A stretch of 57,205 nt of DNA, taken from positions 1 to 57,205 of the forward strand of contig JAJRTR010000165.1 in the NCBI GenBank assembly GCA_024278215.1. Reading direction: 5' to 3'. Positions 23,545 through 32,489 of this stretch are shown piece after piece. The position numbers were made by a program, and so were the translations under genes. The DNA comes from a bacterium (GTDB lineage: Bacteria; UBP15; UBA6099; JAJRTR01). The notes below the pieces were generated by a model, which was not told the origin of the DNA, made no database searches, and worked only from the letters and a program-made list of their open reading frames with translations. Within the stretch, counting starts at the first letter, position 1; every line of letters begins with the position of its first letter.

Positions 23545-24945
23545 ATGCCGGATGAAATAAACAACAACGATTTCCTGGAAAAAGATGAGCTTTCCATACT
23601 CGATTACTTCCGCATAATCAAAAAATATAAATATCTCATTGCCACCGTGTTTATCCTGATCGTCACCACCTCGTTTGTTATGAGTTTCTTCGAGGAACCT
23701 GTTTATGAGACAACATCGGTGATTATCGTCAGCGGCGAGCGTGAGCAGGATACTCCCATTTATTCGGCATATCAATCGATCCGTGAAGCTGTCGATCCAA
23801 GAACAATGAAAATGCCGACATCTGAAGAGATCAATCAGTTTTATGTCGCCCTGGTGGAATCTGATAAGTTCGCCCGCCGGGTAGCCTGGAATATCGACAG
23901 GAAACTACACCCGAAAAAACCGGTTCACAAGCTTGACAACAGCTACGTGATTCCCGATTATCTCAAGTTTGACCTTATAGTGAAAAGCAAAGAACCCAGA
24001 ATTTTGAGGATCACTGTCAGCACAAACGACGCGAAGCTGGCCGCCATGATCGCGAATGAATATTTCTATGTCATGGAAGACTATCTCATGGCCAACGAAC
24101 TCTCCGCAGCTACCCGCAAACGCGTTTTTATAGAAGACCGCCTTGTGTCCGCAAAAGAAGAATTGTCGAAAGCGGAGGAAGCCGGGAAAGAATTCCTGGA
24201 AAAGTATGGAGTCATTTCCGATCCGAAAGCGGAACTGACATCGAACCTTAATGTCTACACCGATCTGCGAAAGCAACTCGCCCTGGCGCAGGTTACAATG
24301 GCGGCTCAGATATCCCGGCGCGACGCCATCATCGAGGCGGGCATGCCCATGGATGGTGAAATAGCTGTTGTTTCACCCGATGTTTATCTGCGCGATCTTG
24401 CTATCGTTCACCTCAGGAACATGCTTGTGGAAAAAGAAGTGGAACTCACACGCGCCAAGCAGCTCTATTACCACGATCACCCGAAAATCCGTATGCTCAG
24501 GGAAGACCTCGATAGTCTCAAGCTGAAGTTTAAGGAGGAGGTCAAGAACTACAACAAAACAGAAGTGCTCTCCCAGGACATCAACATCATCAGCATGAAC
24601 GCCAAAGTGGAAGACCTCGAAAGATTCATTACCGACTACAATTATAAATTCGCGCAGTTTCCTTCCCTTTCAAATATGTATCAGCGTCTCTTCAGGGACA
24701 TCGAGCGAAAAACGGAGTTGGTCAACTACCTGAAGTCGGAATACGAGACGTCGAAGATCGAAGAGGCGCGCCAGAAGCCTTCTGTTGAAATGCTGGATGA
24801 AGCACCCCTTCCCAAAGTTCGCAGCCATCCGCGCCTCAAGTTGAGACTGCTCATTTCCGCCGTACTCGCTCTATGCCTCGGCGTGTGCCTTGCCTTCTTC
24901 TTCGACTACATCGAGCGCGAACGCCTCAGGGAAAACAGTTATTAG
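23545..24945 (+). CDS. Wzz/GumC-type polysaccharide chain-length determinant
   Basis: 466 residues. Membrane helix 1 at about 31-49 (YLIATVFILIVTTSFVMSFF) and helix 2 at about 441-458 (LISAVLALCLGVCLAFFF) enclose a long periplasmic coiled-coil region rich in Lys/Glu (residues 175-420). The N-terminal ISILDYFRIIKKYK-like lead and the late ...DEAPLPKVRSHPRLKLRL motif before helix 2 are typical of the Wzz/GNVR family. No tyrosine-kinase domain is fused. It would set the length of an exported polysaccharide. No strong ribosome site. No wzx or wzy gene is adjacent. Confidence 0.85.
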   Translation: MPDEINNNDFLEKDELSILDYFRIIKKYKYLIATVFILIVTTSFVMSFFEEPVYETTSVIIVSGEREQDTPIYSAYQSIREAVDPRTMKMPTSEEINQFYVALVESDKFARRVAWNIDRKLHPKKPVHKLDNSYVIPDYLKFDLIVKSKEPRILRITVSTNDAKLAAMIANEYFYVMEDYLMANELSAATRKRVFIEDRLVSAKEELSKAEEAGKEFLEKYGVISDPKAELTSNLNVYTDLRKQLALAQVTMAAQISRRDAIIEAGMPMDGEIAVVSPDVYLRDLAIVHLRNMLVEKEVELTRAKQLYYHDHPKIRMLREDLDSLKLKFKEEVKNYNKTEVLSQDINIISMNAKVEDLERFITDYNYKFAQFPSLSNMYQRLFRDIERKTELVNYLKSEYETSKIEEARQKPSVEMLDEAPLPKVRSHPRLKLRLLISAVLALCLGVCLAFFFDYIERERLRENSY

Positions 24946-24981
24946 CTATATGCTGTACCCGAAAGGAATACAATGAACAAG

Positions 24982-25129
24982 CTTGATTCGTGTGTAAAAA
25001 ACCGCGGATGACATTTGGTAATAGCCAATAAGCAACAATAGCGAACTCGCAAAAGATCTTTTTTGTGCATTTCCGCCGACTTTGAAAACAACGGCTGTAT
25101 TGGGTATGACTAATTACACGCGAATCAAG
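24982..25129. repeat. 148-bp inverted-repeat-bounded segment
   Basis: CTTGATTCGTGTGTAA (24982-24997) and TTACACGCGAATCAAG (25114-25129) are inverted copies with one mismatch. No clear target duplication and no second copy in the window. It fills much of the 333-bp gap after the Wzz gene. Possibly another small mobile unit. Confidence 0.45.
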
Positions 25130-25159
25130 TTTAGTATCAATTAAACCTTATTGTTTTTA

Positions 25160-25186
25160 GCCTGCATTGGTGAAATATGCGGGTTA
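25160..25186 (-). repeat. Palindromic repeat family B, copy 2
   Basis: GCCTGCATTGGTGAAATATGCGGGTTAC, with stem CGCAT/ATGCG partly preserved. It is intergenic, 90 bp upstream of the NxGxx repeat gene. Confidence 0.6.
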
Positions 25187-25223
25187 CAAGTGTGACTGGA
25201 CACTACACTTTAAGTTCCATCAA

Positions 25224-25232
25224 TGTTATAAT
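25224..25232 (+). promoter_or_regulatory. Extended -10 promoter element
   Basis: TGTTATAAT (TGn plus TATAAT) about 45 bp upstream of the NxGxx repeat gene. The -35 region is poor, as is usual for extended -10 promoters. Confidence 0.5.
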
Positions 25233-25278
25233 GCTATGAATTCAAGTCGGTAAACATTTCGGGGGGAGTTGAATCATT

Positions 25279-25710
25279 TTGAAATTATCAAGATTTGTAA
25301 GCGTGGGTGTCAACAACAACGGTCTCATTAACATCGGGATCAGGAACAAAGGACTCGTAAACATCGGGATAGTGAATGAAGGGCTGCTGAATCATGGTGT
25401 TGTCAACAGGGGCCTTGTCAACAGCGGCATCGTCAACCGGGGCGGCTGGAACCTGGGTGTCGTGAACAGGGGCTTCTTCAATGCGGGACTGGTCAATCTC
25501 GGCATCGGCAAAGGCGTCTTCAGCTACGGCCTCGTCAACCGTGGCCTCGTGAACAAAGGCATAAAAAACCGCGGCTTTGTTAATATCGGTGTTGTCAACA
25601 GGGGAACGATAAACCACGGACTCGTTAATCGCGGGCTGATAAATTCAGGCGCGTTCAACCTCGGCATTATCAACAGGCGGCGTACCTTGCAACAGCTCGC
25701 GGACGCTTGA
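25279..25710 (+). CDS. NxGxx pentapeptide-repeat protein (Pentapeptide_2-like)
   Basis: 143 residues made almost wholly of about 24 tandem five-residue units of form N-x-G-[LIV]-[VIFL] (NRGLV, NSGIV, NRGFV). The pattern recalls the Asn-Gly pentapeptides of mycobacterial PPE proteins (PF01469), not the A[DN]LxX type. Tandem regularity predicts a stacked beta-helix-like rod. There is no signal peptide and no other domain; the last 12 residues (TLQQLADA) are a plain tail. The start is TTG with a strong GGGGGGAG 10 bp upstream. Function unknown. Confidence 0.7.
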   Translation: MKLSRFVSVGVNNNGLINIGIRNKGLVNIGIVNEGLLNHGVVNRGLVNSGIVNRGGWNLGVVNRGFFNAGLVNLGIGKGVFSYGLVNRGLVNKGIKNRGFVNIGVVNRGTINHGLVNRGLINSGAFNLGIINRRRTLQQLADA

Positions 25711-25824
25711 AGTATTCTGTTTTTATCTTGTATTATCCTCATTATAAAACGACATGGCCGTAGCCGCGTTGCGGCGCGTTGTTTCCGTGCGCGGCGGCTT
25801 TTCGAAGATGAAGAAAGCGCGTCT

Positions 25825-27243
25825 ATGAAATATATTCTCGGTATCGATCTTGGAACACAGAGCGTGAAAGCGGGATTGCTTTGCGTCGAAACAATGAGGC
25901 TGGAACATCTTGTTTCATGCGGCTATCCCGGCGCACCGCTCCAGGAGCCGGAAGTGCTGTGGCGCGGCACAGTCGATGCGATCAGGCAGATAACCGCTTC
26001 TGCGCCCGACCCGGAAATCGCGGGTATCGGCATCTCAGGGCAGATGCACGGGACGGTTCTGTATGACGTGCAGGACAACATTATCGGACCGGTAATCAAC
26101 TGGCAGGACGAGCGGGGCAACGAGGCACACGATGCGTTCGACGGCGCGTCTGCCGTCGAGTACATGAACAGCCTGATCGACGAAGAAGATGCGCGCGAAC
26201 TCGGCGTCGATGTGCTTGCGAGCGGGTTCACGGGCGTCACCTTATTCCATATTATGAAAACCGACCGTGAACTGTTCGACAGGACAGCACATGTTCTGTT
26301 GCCGACGGATTTCCTGCGTCGCAGGCTCACAGGCGGCGGCGATTATGTTACAGACCCGACGAACGCGTTCAGTACGGGGCTTTTCAACACGATGCGGAAC
26401 CGGTGGTCCAGCGAAGTGATCGACGCGCTCGGACTGCCGCCGGCAATATTGCCGAAAGTCGTGCCCACGGATGAAGTGACAGGTGGCGTTCACCCCGGCG
26501 CAGCCGCCGCGACCGGCCTCGCGCCCGGCACTCCGGTTATCTGCGGCGGCGGCGACAATCAGATGTGCATGATAGGCAGCGGCGTGTTCGACACTGCTTC
26601 TCCCATTATGTTAAACATCGGCACCAGCGGCCAGTTCTGCGCTGTGACCGGCAGCTACAAAAAAATCGCCGGCATCGACACCCGGAGCTTCATAAACGGC
26701 CTCTTCGCCTACGTCGGTGCGGGACTCACCGGCGGCATGGCTTATACATGGTTGAGAGACAGCCTGCTCGACGACATTCGGCGACTCGGACTTGAACTCG
26801 ACGGCGGAAACAACTTGTATGCAGTCCTCGACACACTCGCCGCCGGGGTGGACAGCGGCTGCGACGGCCTCGAGTTCTCTCCCCTGCTTCGGGGCACACG
26901 CCGAAACCCATCGCTCAGAGCGTCTTTCTCGGGAATTTCTCTCAACAACTTCTCGCTCGGACATCGCGCCCGTGCTGTAATGGAAGGTGTTGTAACAGAG
27001 TTGTACGGTTTCTACAAACTCTGCGGCGAATTGCGGACCGCCTCGATCACGGGCGCGGGCAACGGCCTTGTCGAAAGCTGCCTGTGGCGGAGTATAACCG
27101 CGCGGGTTTTCGAGTTGCCGCTGAATGTTATGGATTTCGAGAATGCCGTCTACGGCGCCGCCCTGGTCGCCGCGCAGGGACTCGGTCTTGCCGGTATCGA
27201 AGACGGCAGATTCGATTTCAGCTTTTCGTGTGATCCCGGGTAA
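25825..27243 (+). CDS. FGGY-family carbohydrate kinase (sedoheptulokinase/xylulokinase-like)
   Basis: 472 residues. The FGGY N-terminal lobe starts ILGIDLGTQSVKAGLL (phosphate 1). The substrate motif GISGQMHG near residue 71 is shared by xylulokinases and sedoheptulokinases, and INWQDERGNE favours the latter (WQD). Phosphate 2 loop IGTSGQF and adenosine motif ITGAGNG complete the ATPase fold. The closing metal or adenosine part AVYGAALVAAQGLG is present, so the enzyme looks intact. It phosphorylates a ketose at the terminal hydroxyl. The operon partner 39 bp downstream is trpF, which does not help substrate choice. Confidence 0.8.
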   Translation: MKYILGIDLGTQSVKAGLLCVETMRLEHLVSCGYPGAPLQEPEVLWRGTVDAIRQITASAPDPEIAGIGISGQMHGTVLYDVQDNIIGPVINWQDERGNEAHDAFDGASAVEYMNSLIDEEDARELGVDVLASGFTGVTLFHIMKTDRELFDRTAHVLLPTDFLRRRLTGGGDYVTDPTNAFSTGLFNTMRNRWSSEVIDALGLPPAILPKVVPTDEVTGGVHPGAAAATGLAPGTPVICGGGDNQMCMIGSGVFDTASPIMLNIGTSGQFCAVTGSYKKIAGIDTRSFINGLFAYVGAGLTGGMAYTWLRDSLLDDIRRLGLELDGGNNLYAVLDTLAAGVDSGCDGLEFSPLLRGTRRNPSLRASFSGISLNNFSLGHRARAVMEGVVTELYGFYKLCGELRTASITGAGNGLVESCLWRSITARVFELPLNVMDFENAVYGAALVAAQGLGLAGIEDGRFDFSFSCDPG

Positions 27244-27282
27244 CGGCAGTGGTCGATATGAAAATATAGGAGCAACAACATA

Positions 27283-27969
27283 ATGAAGTGCAGAATAAAA
27301 ATATGCGGGCTGTGCCGCGTCGAGGATGTTGAATTCGTGTCGCGCAAAGAAATCGACTTTGCCGGGATGCTGATCGACATGCCGTCGCCGAGGTCGCAGA
27401 CTATCGAGTCGGCCGCCGCACTGGCCGACCATGCGGAAATTCCGGTTGTGCTTCTTTTCATGAATGCCGCCATCGAAAAAATAATACGCGCGGATGCCGA
27501 AGTCGGTGCCGCGGCTGTACAACTGCATGGCGACGAAGACACGGATTTCGTCAGCGACCTCAGAAACAGGATAGTGTGTGAGATATGGAAATGCGTACAT
27601 TTGCCTGCTGACGGCCTGGGCGATGTGGATGAGGAGGCGGTGTTTGCACGAATGAAAGAATACATTGACGCCGGAGCGGACCGGATTCTGCTGGACACAG
27701 TTGTAATCGGCCCGGACGGGCAAAAACAGATGGGTGGCACCGGAAAAACATCGGACTGGGCCGTCGCCGCGCGGCTTGTCGCGAAAGCGGACTTCCCCGT
27801 GATGATCGCGGGTGGGTTGAATCCCGACAATGTGGCCGCCGCCGTCCGGCAGGTCAGGCCGTGGGGAATCGACCTGTCCAGCGGCGTGGAAGATGCCAGG
27901 TGCGAAAAAAGCCAAAAGAAAATTAACCGGATTATCGACAGAGTCCGAAGAACTCAAGAGGAATTATAG
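27283..27969 (+). CDS. trpF: Phosphoribosylanthranilate isomerase TrpF
   Basis: 228 residues, the usual TIM-barrel size. KICGL (8-12) is the start-of-barrel motif with the general-base cysteine, followed by VQLHGDE, LLDT, GGTGKTSDW (phosphate loop) and IAGGLNPDNV then GIDLSSGVE. Both catalytic residues (Cys in KICG, Asp in LLDT) are present. It catalyses the third step of tryptophan synthesis. No other trp genes are here, so it is dispersed from a trp operon. AGGAG lies 10 bp upstream. It ends 12 bp from the convergent response-regulator gene. Confidence 0.93.
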   Translation: MKCRIKICGLCRVEDVEFVSRKEIDFAGMLIDMPSPRSQTIESAAALADHAEIPVVLLFMNAAIEKIIRADAEVGAAAVQLHGDEDTDFVSDLRNRIVCEIWKCVHLPADGLGDVDEEAVFARMKEYIDAGADRILLDTVVIGPDGQKQMGGTGKTSDWAVAARLVAKADFPVMIAGGLNPDNVAAAVRQVRPWGIDLSSGVEDARCEKSQKKINRIIDRVRRTQEEL

Positions 27970-27981
27970 CCGCAACCGGTT

Positions 27982-28374
27982 TCAATCCACGCCGATGCCG
28001 GACAACTCTTCCTCTATCCTGCTAATCAGTGCATTGGGCGCTATCGGTTTTGAAAAGATCGAACTTTCGGGTATGATGTCCGCGGAATCGCCAAGTGTAA
28101 CTTTTATCTGCGATTTCGTAAGTGAAGACAGGAATATCACAGGAATATCCGCCGTTTCCTCGTTTTCTCTCATTTCCAGATAAATCTCGAGTCCGCTTTT
28201 GCCCGGCAGATAAAGATCAAGCACTACAAGATCAGGCCGCAGTTCCATTATCTTTTCCAGACCACGGTCTCCGTCCTCGACCAGCCCGGCTTCATAACCT
28301 TTACTCTCGAGCAGTATCTTCAGCGTCTCCGATATCGCTTCGTCGTCTTCTATGATCAACACTTTTATTGACAT
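27982..28374 (-). CDS. CheY-like single-domain response regulator
   Basis: 130 residues, receiver domain only. Asp10/Asp11 acidic pair, phospho-acceptor Asp53 in VLDLYLPG, Ser83/Ser84 in FLSSL, and Lys109 in FSKP. No output domain. It lies downstream of a soluble histidine kinase on the same strand, with a MITE copy between them. GGAG is 7 bp before the ATG. A role in phosphorelay or chemotaxis-like signalling is likely; the target is unknown. Confidence 0.88.
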   Translation of the reverse strand: MSIKVLIIEDDEAISETLKILLESKGYEAGLVEDGDRGLEKIMELRPDLVVLDLYLPGKSGLEIYLEMRENEETADIPVIFLSSLTKSQIKVTLGDSADIIPESSIFSKPIAPNALISRIEEELSGIGVD

Positions 28375-28419
28375 CTTATGCTCCTGTATTCATATATACC
28401 GCGTAATGTTTATATACCC

Positions 28420-28598
28420 GAGCCAATTGCAAAATTCTGATTCGGCTACGGTCGGCTGCAATTGTCAACAGCTGCGTTGTCGGCACAAAATCATCCTCGA
28501 CGTACTCTACAAGTACGCCTGCGGGGATTTTGCGCCTCCGCCTTGCTTCCGACCGATTTAGCTCGATCTCGCTTCGAACATAATTTTGCAACGGGCTC
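28420..28598 (+). mobile_element. MITE family A, long copy 4 (179 bp)
   Basis: Terminal repeats GAGCCAATTGCAAAATT and AATTTTGCAACGGGCTC, flanked by a perfect ACCC duplication (28416-28419, 28599-28602). It is inserted between the histidine kinase and response-regulator genes. Confidence 0.88.
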
Positions 28599-28654
28599 AC
28601 CCGCTTTTGCCGGTTGTCACTCACTCGGCACCGGGATATATCGCCCGATACTGC

Positions 28655-29434
28655 TCACGATGCCGGTCCCGTCGCCGGTATTATCACTTCCACCCGTGTA
28701 CCCTTACCTGCTTCGCTTTCAACAATGATTTTCCCATTAACTTTCTCTACTATTTTTTTCACAATCGGCATACCAAGCCCGGTGCCGGTTTTTGCATGTT
28801 TTTTCGCATTGTCGGCCCGTGTGAATTCGTCGAATATTCCCGAAACTGCCTCTTCCGGTATCCCGATCCCTTCATCTTCAACTGTGAAAACCACTTTCCC
28901 TCCGCTTGCTTTTTTCAAACCGGCATGAACGGTGGAACCTTCATAACTGTATTTCACAGCATTTTCCACCAGGTTGATAAAAACGTGTTCCAGAGCCCGT
29001 TCGGAAATCGCCGCCACGGCGGACGCGTCCGTTTCTGTTTGTATTTCGATGTTCTTTTCCGCTGCCGACGGCGACACTGTTTCGACACATTTTACAAGCA
29101 CTGCCACCGCTTCGCATGTGCCCCCGACAAAATCTTCGCCGCCGCCTGAATACAACTGGCCGAGTACGATCATTTCATTGATCGTATCGAGCATTTCATC
29201 GCCGCGCGCAAGCGCTTTCCCGAGCAGTCGCCGTACCACCTCCGGATCGTCCGTTATCCCCTCGACTATTCCTTTAATCACTGTCTGTAGCGAAACAAGC
29301 GGTGCGCGCAACTGGTGCGACATCAACATGAAATGTCCTGTCTGCTTCTCTTTTTCCGCATCCTTAACCCTTAACTGTTCTTCCAGCTCGGCGACTCTCT
29401 TTTTCAGCCCCTCATTTTCCGGCAAAGCATTCAT
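28655..29434 (-). CDS. Soluble histidine kinase (HisKA-HATPase_c)
   Basis: 259 residues with no transmembrane or sensory domain. A short coiled-coil (1-30) precedes the HisKA H-box MSHQLRAPL with His40. The ATP domain has N-box NLVENAVKYS (Asn158), G1 DEGIGIP (187-193) and G2 GTGLGM (217-222), all intact. Its input must come through another protein or the coiled-coil. The partner is the receiver protein 280 bp downstream, the MITE being between. It is bracketed by two MITE copies (28420 and 29634). Confidence 0.88.
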   Translation of the reverse strand: MNALPENEGLKKRVAELEEQLRVKDAEKEKQTGHFMLMSHQLRAPLVSLQTVIKGIVEGITDDPEVVRRLLGKALARGDEMLDTINEMIVLGQLYSGGGEDFVGGTCEAVAVLVKCVETVSPSAAEKNIEIQTETDASAVAAISERALEHVFINLVENAVKYSYEGSTVHAGLKKASGGKVVFTVEDEGIGIPEEAVSGIFDEFTRADNAKKHAKTGTGLGMPIVKKIVEKVNGKIIVESEAGKGTRVEVIIPATGPAS

Positions 29435-29633
29435 AATTCACACATAATCCGACAATCCCGAAACGACGAAAATCTTAAGAAGCGATAAAAATAAAATTCC
29501 GGTCTACCGGGTTTCTGGTTGCAGTATACAAAACACTATATAATACGAACTGCAAATACGATTACCATACCTCATTATATGATCTAACGGTAATGTGTCA
29601 ATATTGCATACTTTTTGTGTTTCATTCACTACT

Positions 29634-29811
29634 GAGCCAATTGCAAAATTCTGATTCGGCGGCGGTCGGCTGCAATTGTCCATTGCTGCGTTGTCGACAG
29701 AAAATCATCCTCAACGTACTCGGCGAGTACGCCTGCGGGGATTTTGCACCTACGCCTTGCTTCTGAACAATTTCGTTCGACCTCGCTTCGAACATAATTT
29801 TGCAATTGGCC
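29634..29811 (+). mobile_element. MITE family A, long copy 5 (178 bp)
   Basis: Terminal repeats present (right tip GGCC instead of GGCTC) and flanked by a perfect TACT duplication (29630-29633, 29812-29815). It lies in the 523-bp gap between the kinase and the ABC exporter operon. The rest of that gap, 29435-29633, shows nothing recognisable. Confidence 0.88.
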
Positions 29812-29826
29812 TACTAAATTACTTTG

Positions 29827-29855
29827 TTGATTTACAATTTATATTATGTTATTTT
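29827..29855 (+). promoter_or_regulatory. Candidate promoter of the ABC exporter operon
   Basis: TTGATT (29827-29832), 17-bp spacer, TATTTT (29850-29855). The following family-B palindrome would then lie at the start of the transcript. Confidence 0.45.
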
Positions 29856-29860
29856 ATAGC

Positions 29861-29888
29861 TAACCCGCATGTTTCACCACAATGCGGA
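29861..29888 (+). repeat. Palindromic repeat family B, copy 3
   Basis: TAACCCGCATGTTTCACCA then CAATGCGGA, the opposite orientation to the other three copies and with an extra base in the loop. It lies 70 bp before the exporter operon. Confidence 0.55.
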
Positions 29889-29957
29889 CTGCAACGGTGT
29901 AATGGTAACAAAGAGTGTGCAGACAGGGGTAAGTTGTTCTCCACGGACAATTGAGCG

Positions 29958-30947
29958 ATGCTGAGAAGACAGGCAGGCACGATAATTCTTCTTGTCGCCG
30001 CATTCATGGCGGCGGCGCTTGTGCGCAACCAGGTTACTGTGGTTACAAAGCAATGGAAGCAGGAAGAAAACAGGAAAGTCGACGGCACATTTCAGCCGAC
30101 CCGCGCTGCATCTCTGGGCATGTTCGAGTTCATCGCGGCAGGTATGAAACCGCTTGTGGCGGACTTCTACTGGATAAAAGCCACGACGCTAAACGCGGAC
30201 AAGATATTCGAGATGCAGAAAGAAATGGCAGTCAAGAGGGTTTCCACACTCACGATGCAGGAAGAAGTGAACAGGTCGCAGCAGGATGATCGTGATCTCT
30301 ACGATTTGCTTAGTATGGCATGCAGACTCGATCCGCATTTTGTATATGCTTATTATTACGGCTCACAGCTTCTCTCATGGGATGCACAATACACACTCGC
30401 GACCTCCCTGCTCGAGCGCGGCATGAGGAACAACCCGGATTCGGCCGTGCTCGCCTCGGCAATGTCGTTCATTCAGTATTATTTTCTCGACGACTGGGAA
30501 AAGGGAGCGGAATACGCGCAGTTGTCTTATGAGATTTCCGGCAAGTATGCCGCGACTCCAAAAACGGTGGCAAACCTGTATGCCGCGGGCCGTAACTATG
30601 ATCTCGCGCTGACGTTTCTTGCGGATATTCATGAAACAACCAGCGACCCCGACACCAGAGAGCAGATAGACGAACAGATAAGATACCTTCTTGTCGAAAA
30701 GCATATCGAAACCCTCCAGAACGGTGTCGATTCGTTCAGGAGCAAGTTCGGCAGACTGCCCGCCGACCTGGACGTGCTTGTAAGAGCGGGTATAATTTCA
30801 AAGATGCCGGAAGATCCGTTCGGTGGTAAATATGTGCTCAAAAAAAACGGCAAAGTAGAGAACGAACCACGCATGAGAATGGACCATTACGCGAAGATGC
30901 GCAAGTACCAGAACTCGAAACCCAGGGGCGGGAGGCAGCGCCTGTGA
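29958..30947 (+). CDS. Membrane-anchored TPR-like protein of ABC exporter operon
   Basis: 329 residues. An N-terminal hydrophobic segment (TIILLVAAFMAAALV) is an uncleaved anchor or signal. The rest is helical, with degenerate TPR-like pairs (YDLLSMACRLDPHFVYAYYY, NPDSAVLASAMSFIQYYF, KTVANLYAAGRNYDLAL) and a basic C-terminus. Its stop overlaps the GTG start of the ABC ATPase (GTGA), so the three genes form one operon. The family is unrecognised. Such anchored proteins can be periplasmic adapters of the exporter; that is inference. Confidence 0.65.
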   Translation: MLRRQAGTIILLVAAFMAAALVRNQVTVVTKQWKQEENRKVDGTFQPTRAASLGMFEFIAAGMKPLVADFYWIKATTLNADKIFEMQKEMAVKRVSTLTMQEEVNRSQQDDRDLYDLLSMACRLDPHFVYAYYYGSQLLSWDAQYTLATSLLERGMRNNPDSAVLASAMSFIQYYFLDDWEKGAEYAQLSYEISGKYAATPKTVANLYAAGRNYDLALTFLADIHETTSDPDTREQIDEQIRYLLVEKHIETLQNGVDSFRSKFGRLPADLDVLVRAGIISKMPEDPFGGKYVLKKNGKVENEPRMRMDHYAKMRKYQNSKPRGGRQRL

Positions 30948-31687
30948 GCGTACTTGATATAAGGAATCTGAAAAAAGAGTATCGGACCGGCTGGCGCGGA
31001 AATATCGTCACAGTCGCCGTCGACGACCTCAGCCTTTCGATCGAGCCCGGCGAGATATACGGTTTTCTGGGGCCAAACGGTGCGGGAAAGACGACTACGC
31101 TGAAAATTATACTCGGGTTTCTGAAACCGACGGCGGGAGATGTGAAAGTATTCGGACACGACGCTATGGACTGGAAGGTACGCGAGCGTATCGGCTTCCT
31201 GCCCGAGAATCCCGCGATTTATCCTTACCTCACCGGCTATCAAGCTCTGTACATGATAGGCAAACTTTTCTCGATACCGCACCGTGATCTTACAAAAAGG
31301 ATAAACAGGATTGCCGGAGAACTGGGAATGGACCGCGAGTTGAAAACACCGGTCTCGAACCACTCGCGCGGCATGCGCCAGAGGGTGGGACTCGCGCAGG
31401 CGATGCTGAACGACCCCGACCTCGTGATACTGGACGAGCCCATGAGCGGTCTCGACCCGATAGGCCGGAAAATGTTTCGCGAATCAATAAATATGCTGCG
31501 TGAGGCGGGCAAAACAGTTTTTTTCAGTTCGCACATACTTGCCGACATCGAGATGATCTGCGACAGGATCGGGCTGCTGCACGGAGGTCGCATCGTGCTC
31601 GAGGCGCCGATGACGGAGATACTCGATCGAGAGGACGGCAAAGGTCTGGAGCAGATTTTTATGGAAAAGGTGGGAGAGCCGATTTGA
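30944..31687 (+). CDS. ABC transporter ATP-binding protein
   Basis: 247 residues. Walker A GPNGAGKT (43-50), Q-loop region LPENPAIYPYLTG, signature NHSRGM (a variant of LSGGQ), Walker B LVILDEP, and H-loop FSSHIL. Belongs to the ABC-2 export ATPases (CcmA/DrrA type, also near GldA). The GTG start overlaps the previous stop, and its own TGA overlaps the TTG of the permease. Confidence 0.92.
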   Translation: MSVLDIRNLKKEYRTGWRGNIVTVAVDDLSLSIEPGEIYGFLGPNGAGKTTTLKIILGFLKPTAGDVKVFGHDAMDWKVRERIGFLPENPAIYPYLTGYQALYMIGKLFSIPHRDLTKRINRIAGELGMDRELKTPVSNHSRGMRQRVGLAQAMLNDPDLVILDEPMSGLDPIGRKMFRESINMLREAGKTVFFSSHILADIEMICDRIGLLHGGRIVLEAPMTEILDREDGKGLEQIFMEKVGEPI

Positions 31688-32451
31688 GACTTCGTGTTTT
31701 ATGGATAGCGCTCAATACCGTGGTCCAGCTTATCAAGGACCGTGCGTTTACCGGCTTCTTTTTCGTCGGCATCGTGCTCATTCTCGGCGGGCGGGTTATT
31801 GCTGAAATGTCGGTCGTCGAACGATTGAAAATGTTTCTCGACACGGGGCTCGGCGTTATCTTCATGGTCGGCGTTTTTGTGACGCTCACGACCGGCTCGA
31901 ATATCATCAGCCGCGAAATCAGGGACAGGGAAGTTCTTGTCACGCTGTCGAAACCGATCCCGCGCTCGGCCTGGATGTTCGGAAAAACTTCCGGTTTTAT
32001 TCTAATGCTTCTGGTTTTCATTCTTGCGCTGACAACGTTCCTGTTTTTTTATGTCAGGTTGCAGACAGGCATCTGGGTGCCGCTTCTCTTTGTCGGGGGC
32101 GCGTTGATTTTCCTCGAGATGGCTATTCTATCAAGCTATACAATTCTTTTCTCGACTATTACTTCGCAGTATCTCGCGCTTTTCTTCGGACTCATGGTTC
32201 TGACAATCGGTCACATGGTCGACGATCTCAAAATATACTGGAACAGCGTAAGCGCGGCAGCCCAGTATATCACACGGGCGCTCTACTATATCATGCCCGA
32301 CTTTAAATCTTTCCTCGCCCCGCCGGTCGTGTTCAGCGAACACTCCGTTTCGCTCCAACACGTGTTTTTCCTCTTGTTATATGCAGCCGCTTATGTTGTG
32401 ATAACTGTGGCAATCGCAGTGCTGATAATGGACAGAAAAGAAATTTCGTAG
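31684..32451 (+). CDS. ABC-2 type membrane permease
   Basis: 255 residues with about six hydrophobic helices (first at 25-40, GFFFVGIVLILGGRVI; last near 230-247). The ISREIRDREVLVTLSKPIPR stretch is typical of ABC-2 family permeases. The start is TTG, overlapping the ATPase stop by 4 bp. With the ATPase and the anchored TPR protein it makes an exporter of unknown substrate. Confidence 0.85.
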   Translation: MRLRVLWIALNTVVQLIKDRAFTGFFFVGIVLILGGRVIAEMSVVERLKMFLDTGLGVIFMVGVFVTLTTGSNIISREIRDREVLVTLSKPIPRSAWMFGKTSGFILMLLVFILALTTFLFFYVRLQTGIWVPLLFVGGALIFLEMAILSSYTILFSTITSQYLALFFGLMVLTIGHMVDDLKIYWNSVSAAAQYITRALYYIMPDFKSFLAPPVVFSEHSVSLQHVFFLLLYAAAYVVITVAIAVLIMDRKEIS

Positions 32452-32489
32452 CAATATTTTCCACTCGCCGACCGAATAATCCACAGGTT

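Noticed and set aside
26611-27957. Minus-strand open frame of about 448 codons
   Set aside because: Antisense to the FGGY kinase and TrpF, whose motifs are clear; its translation has no domain features.
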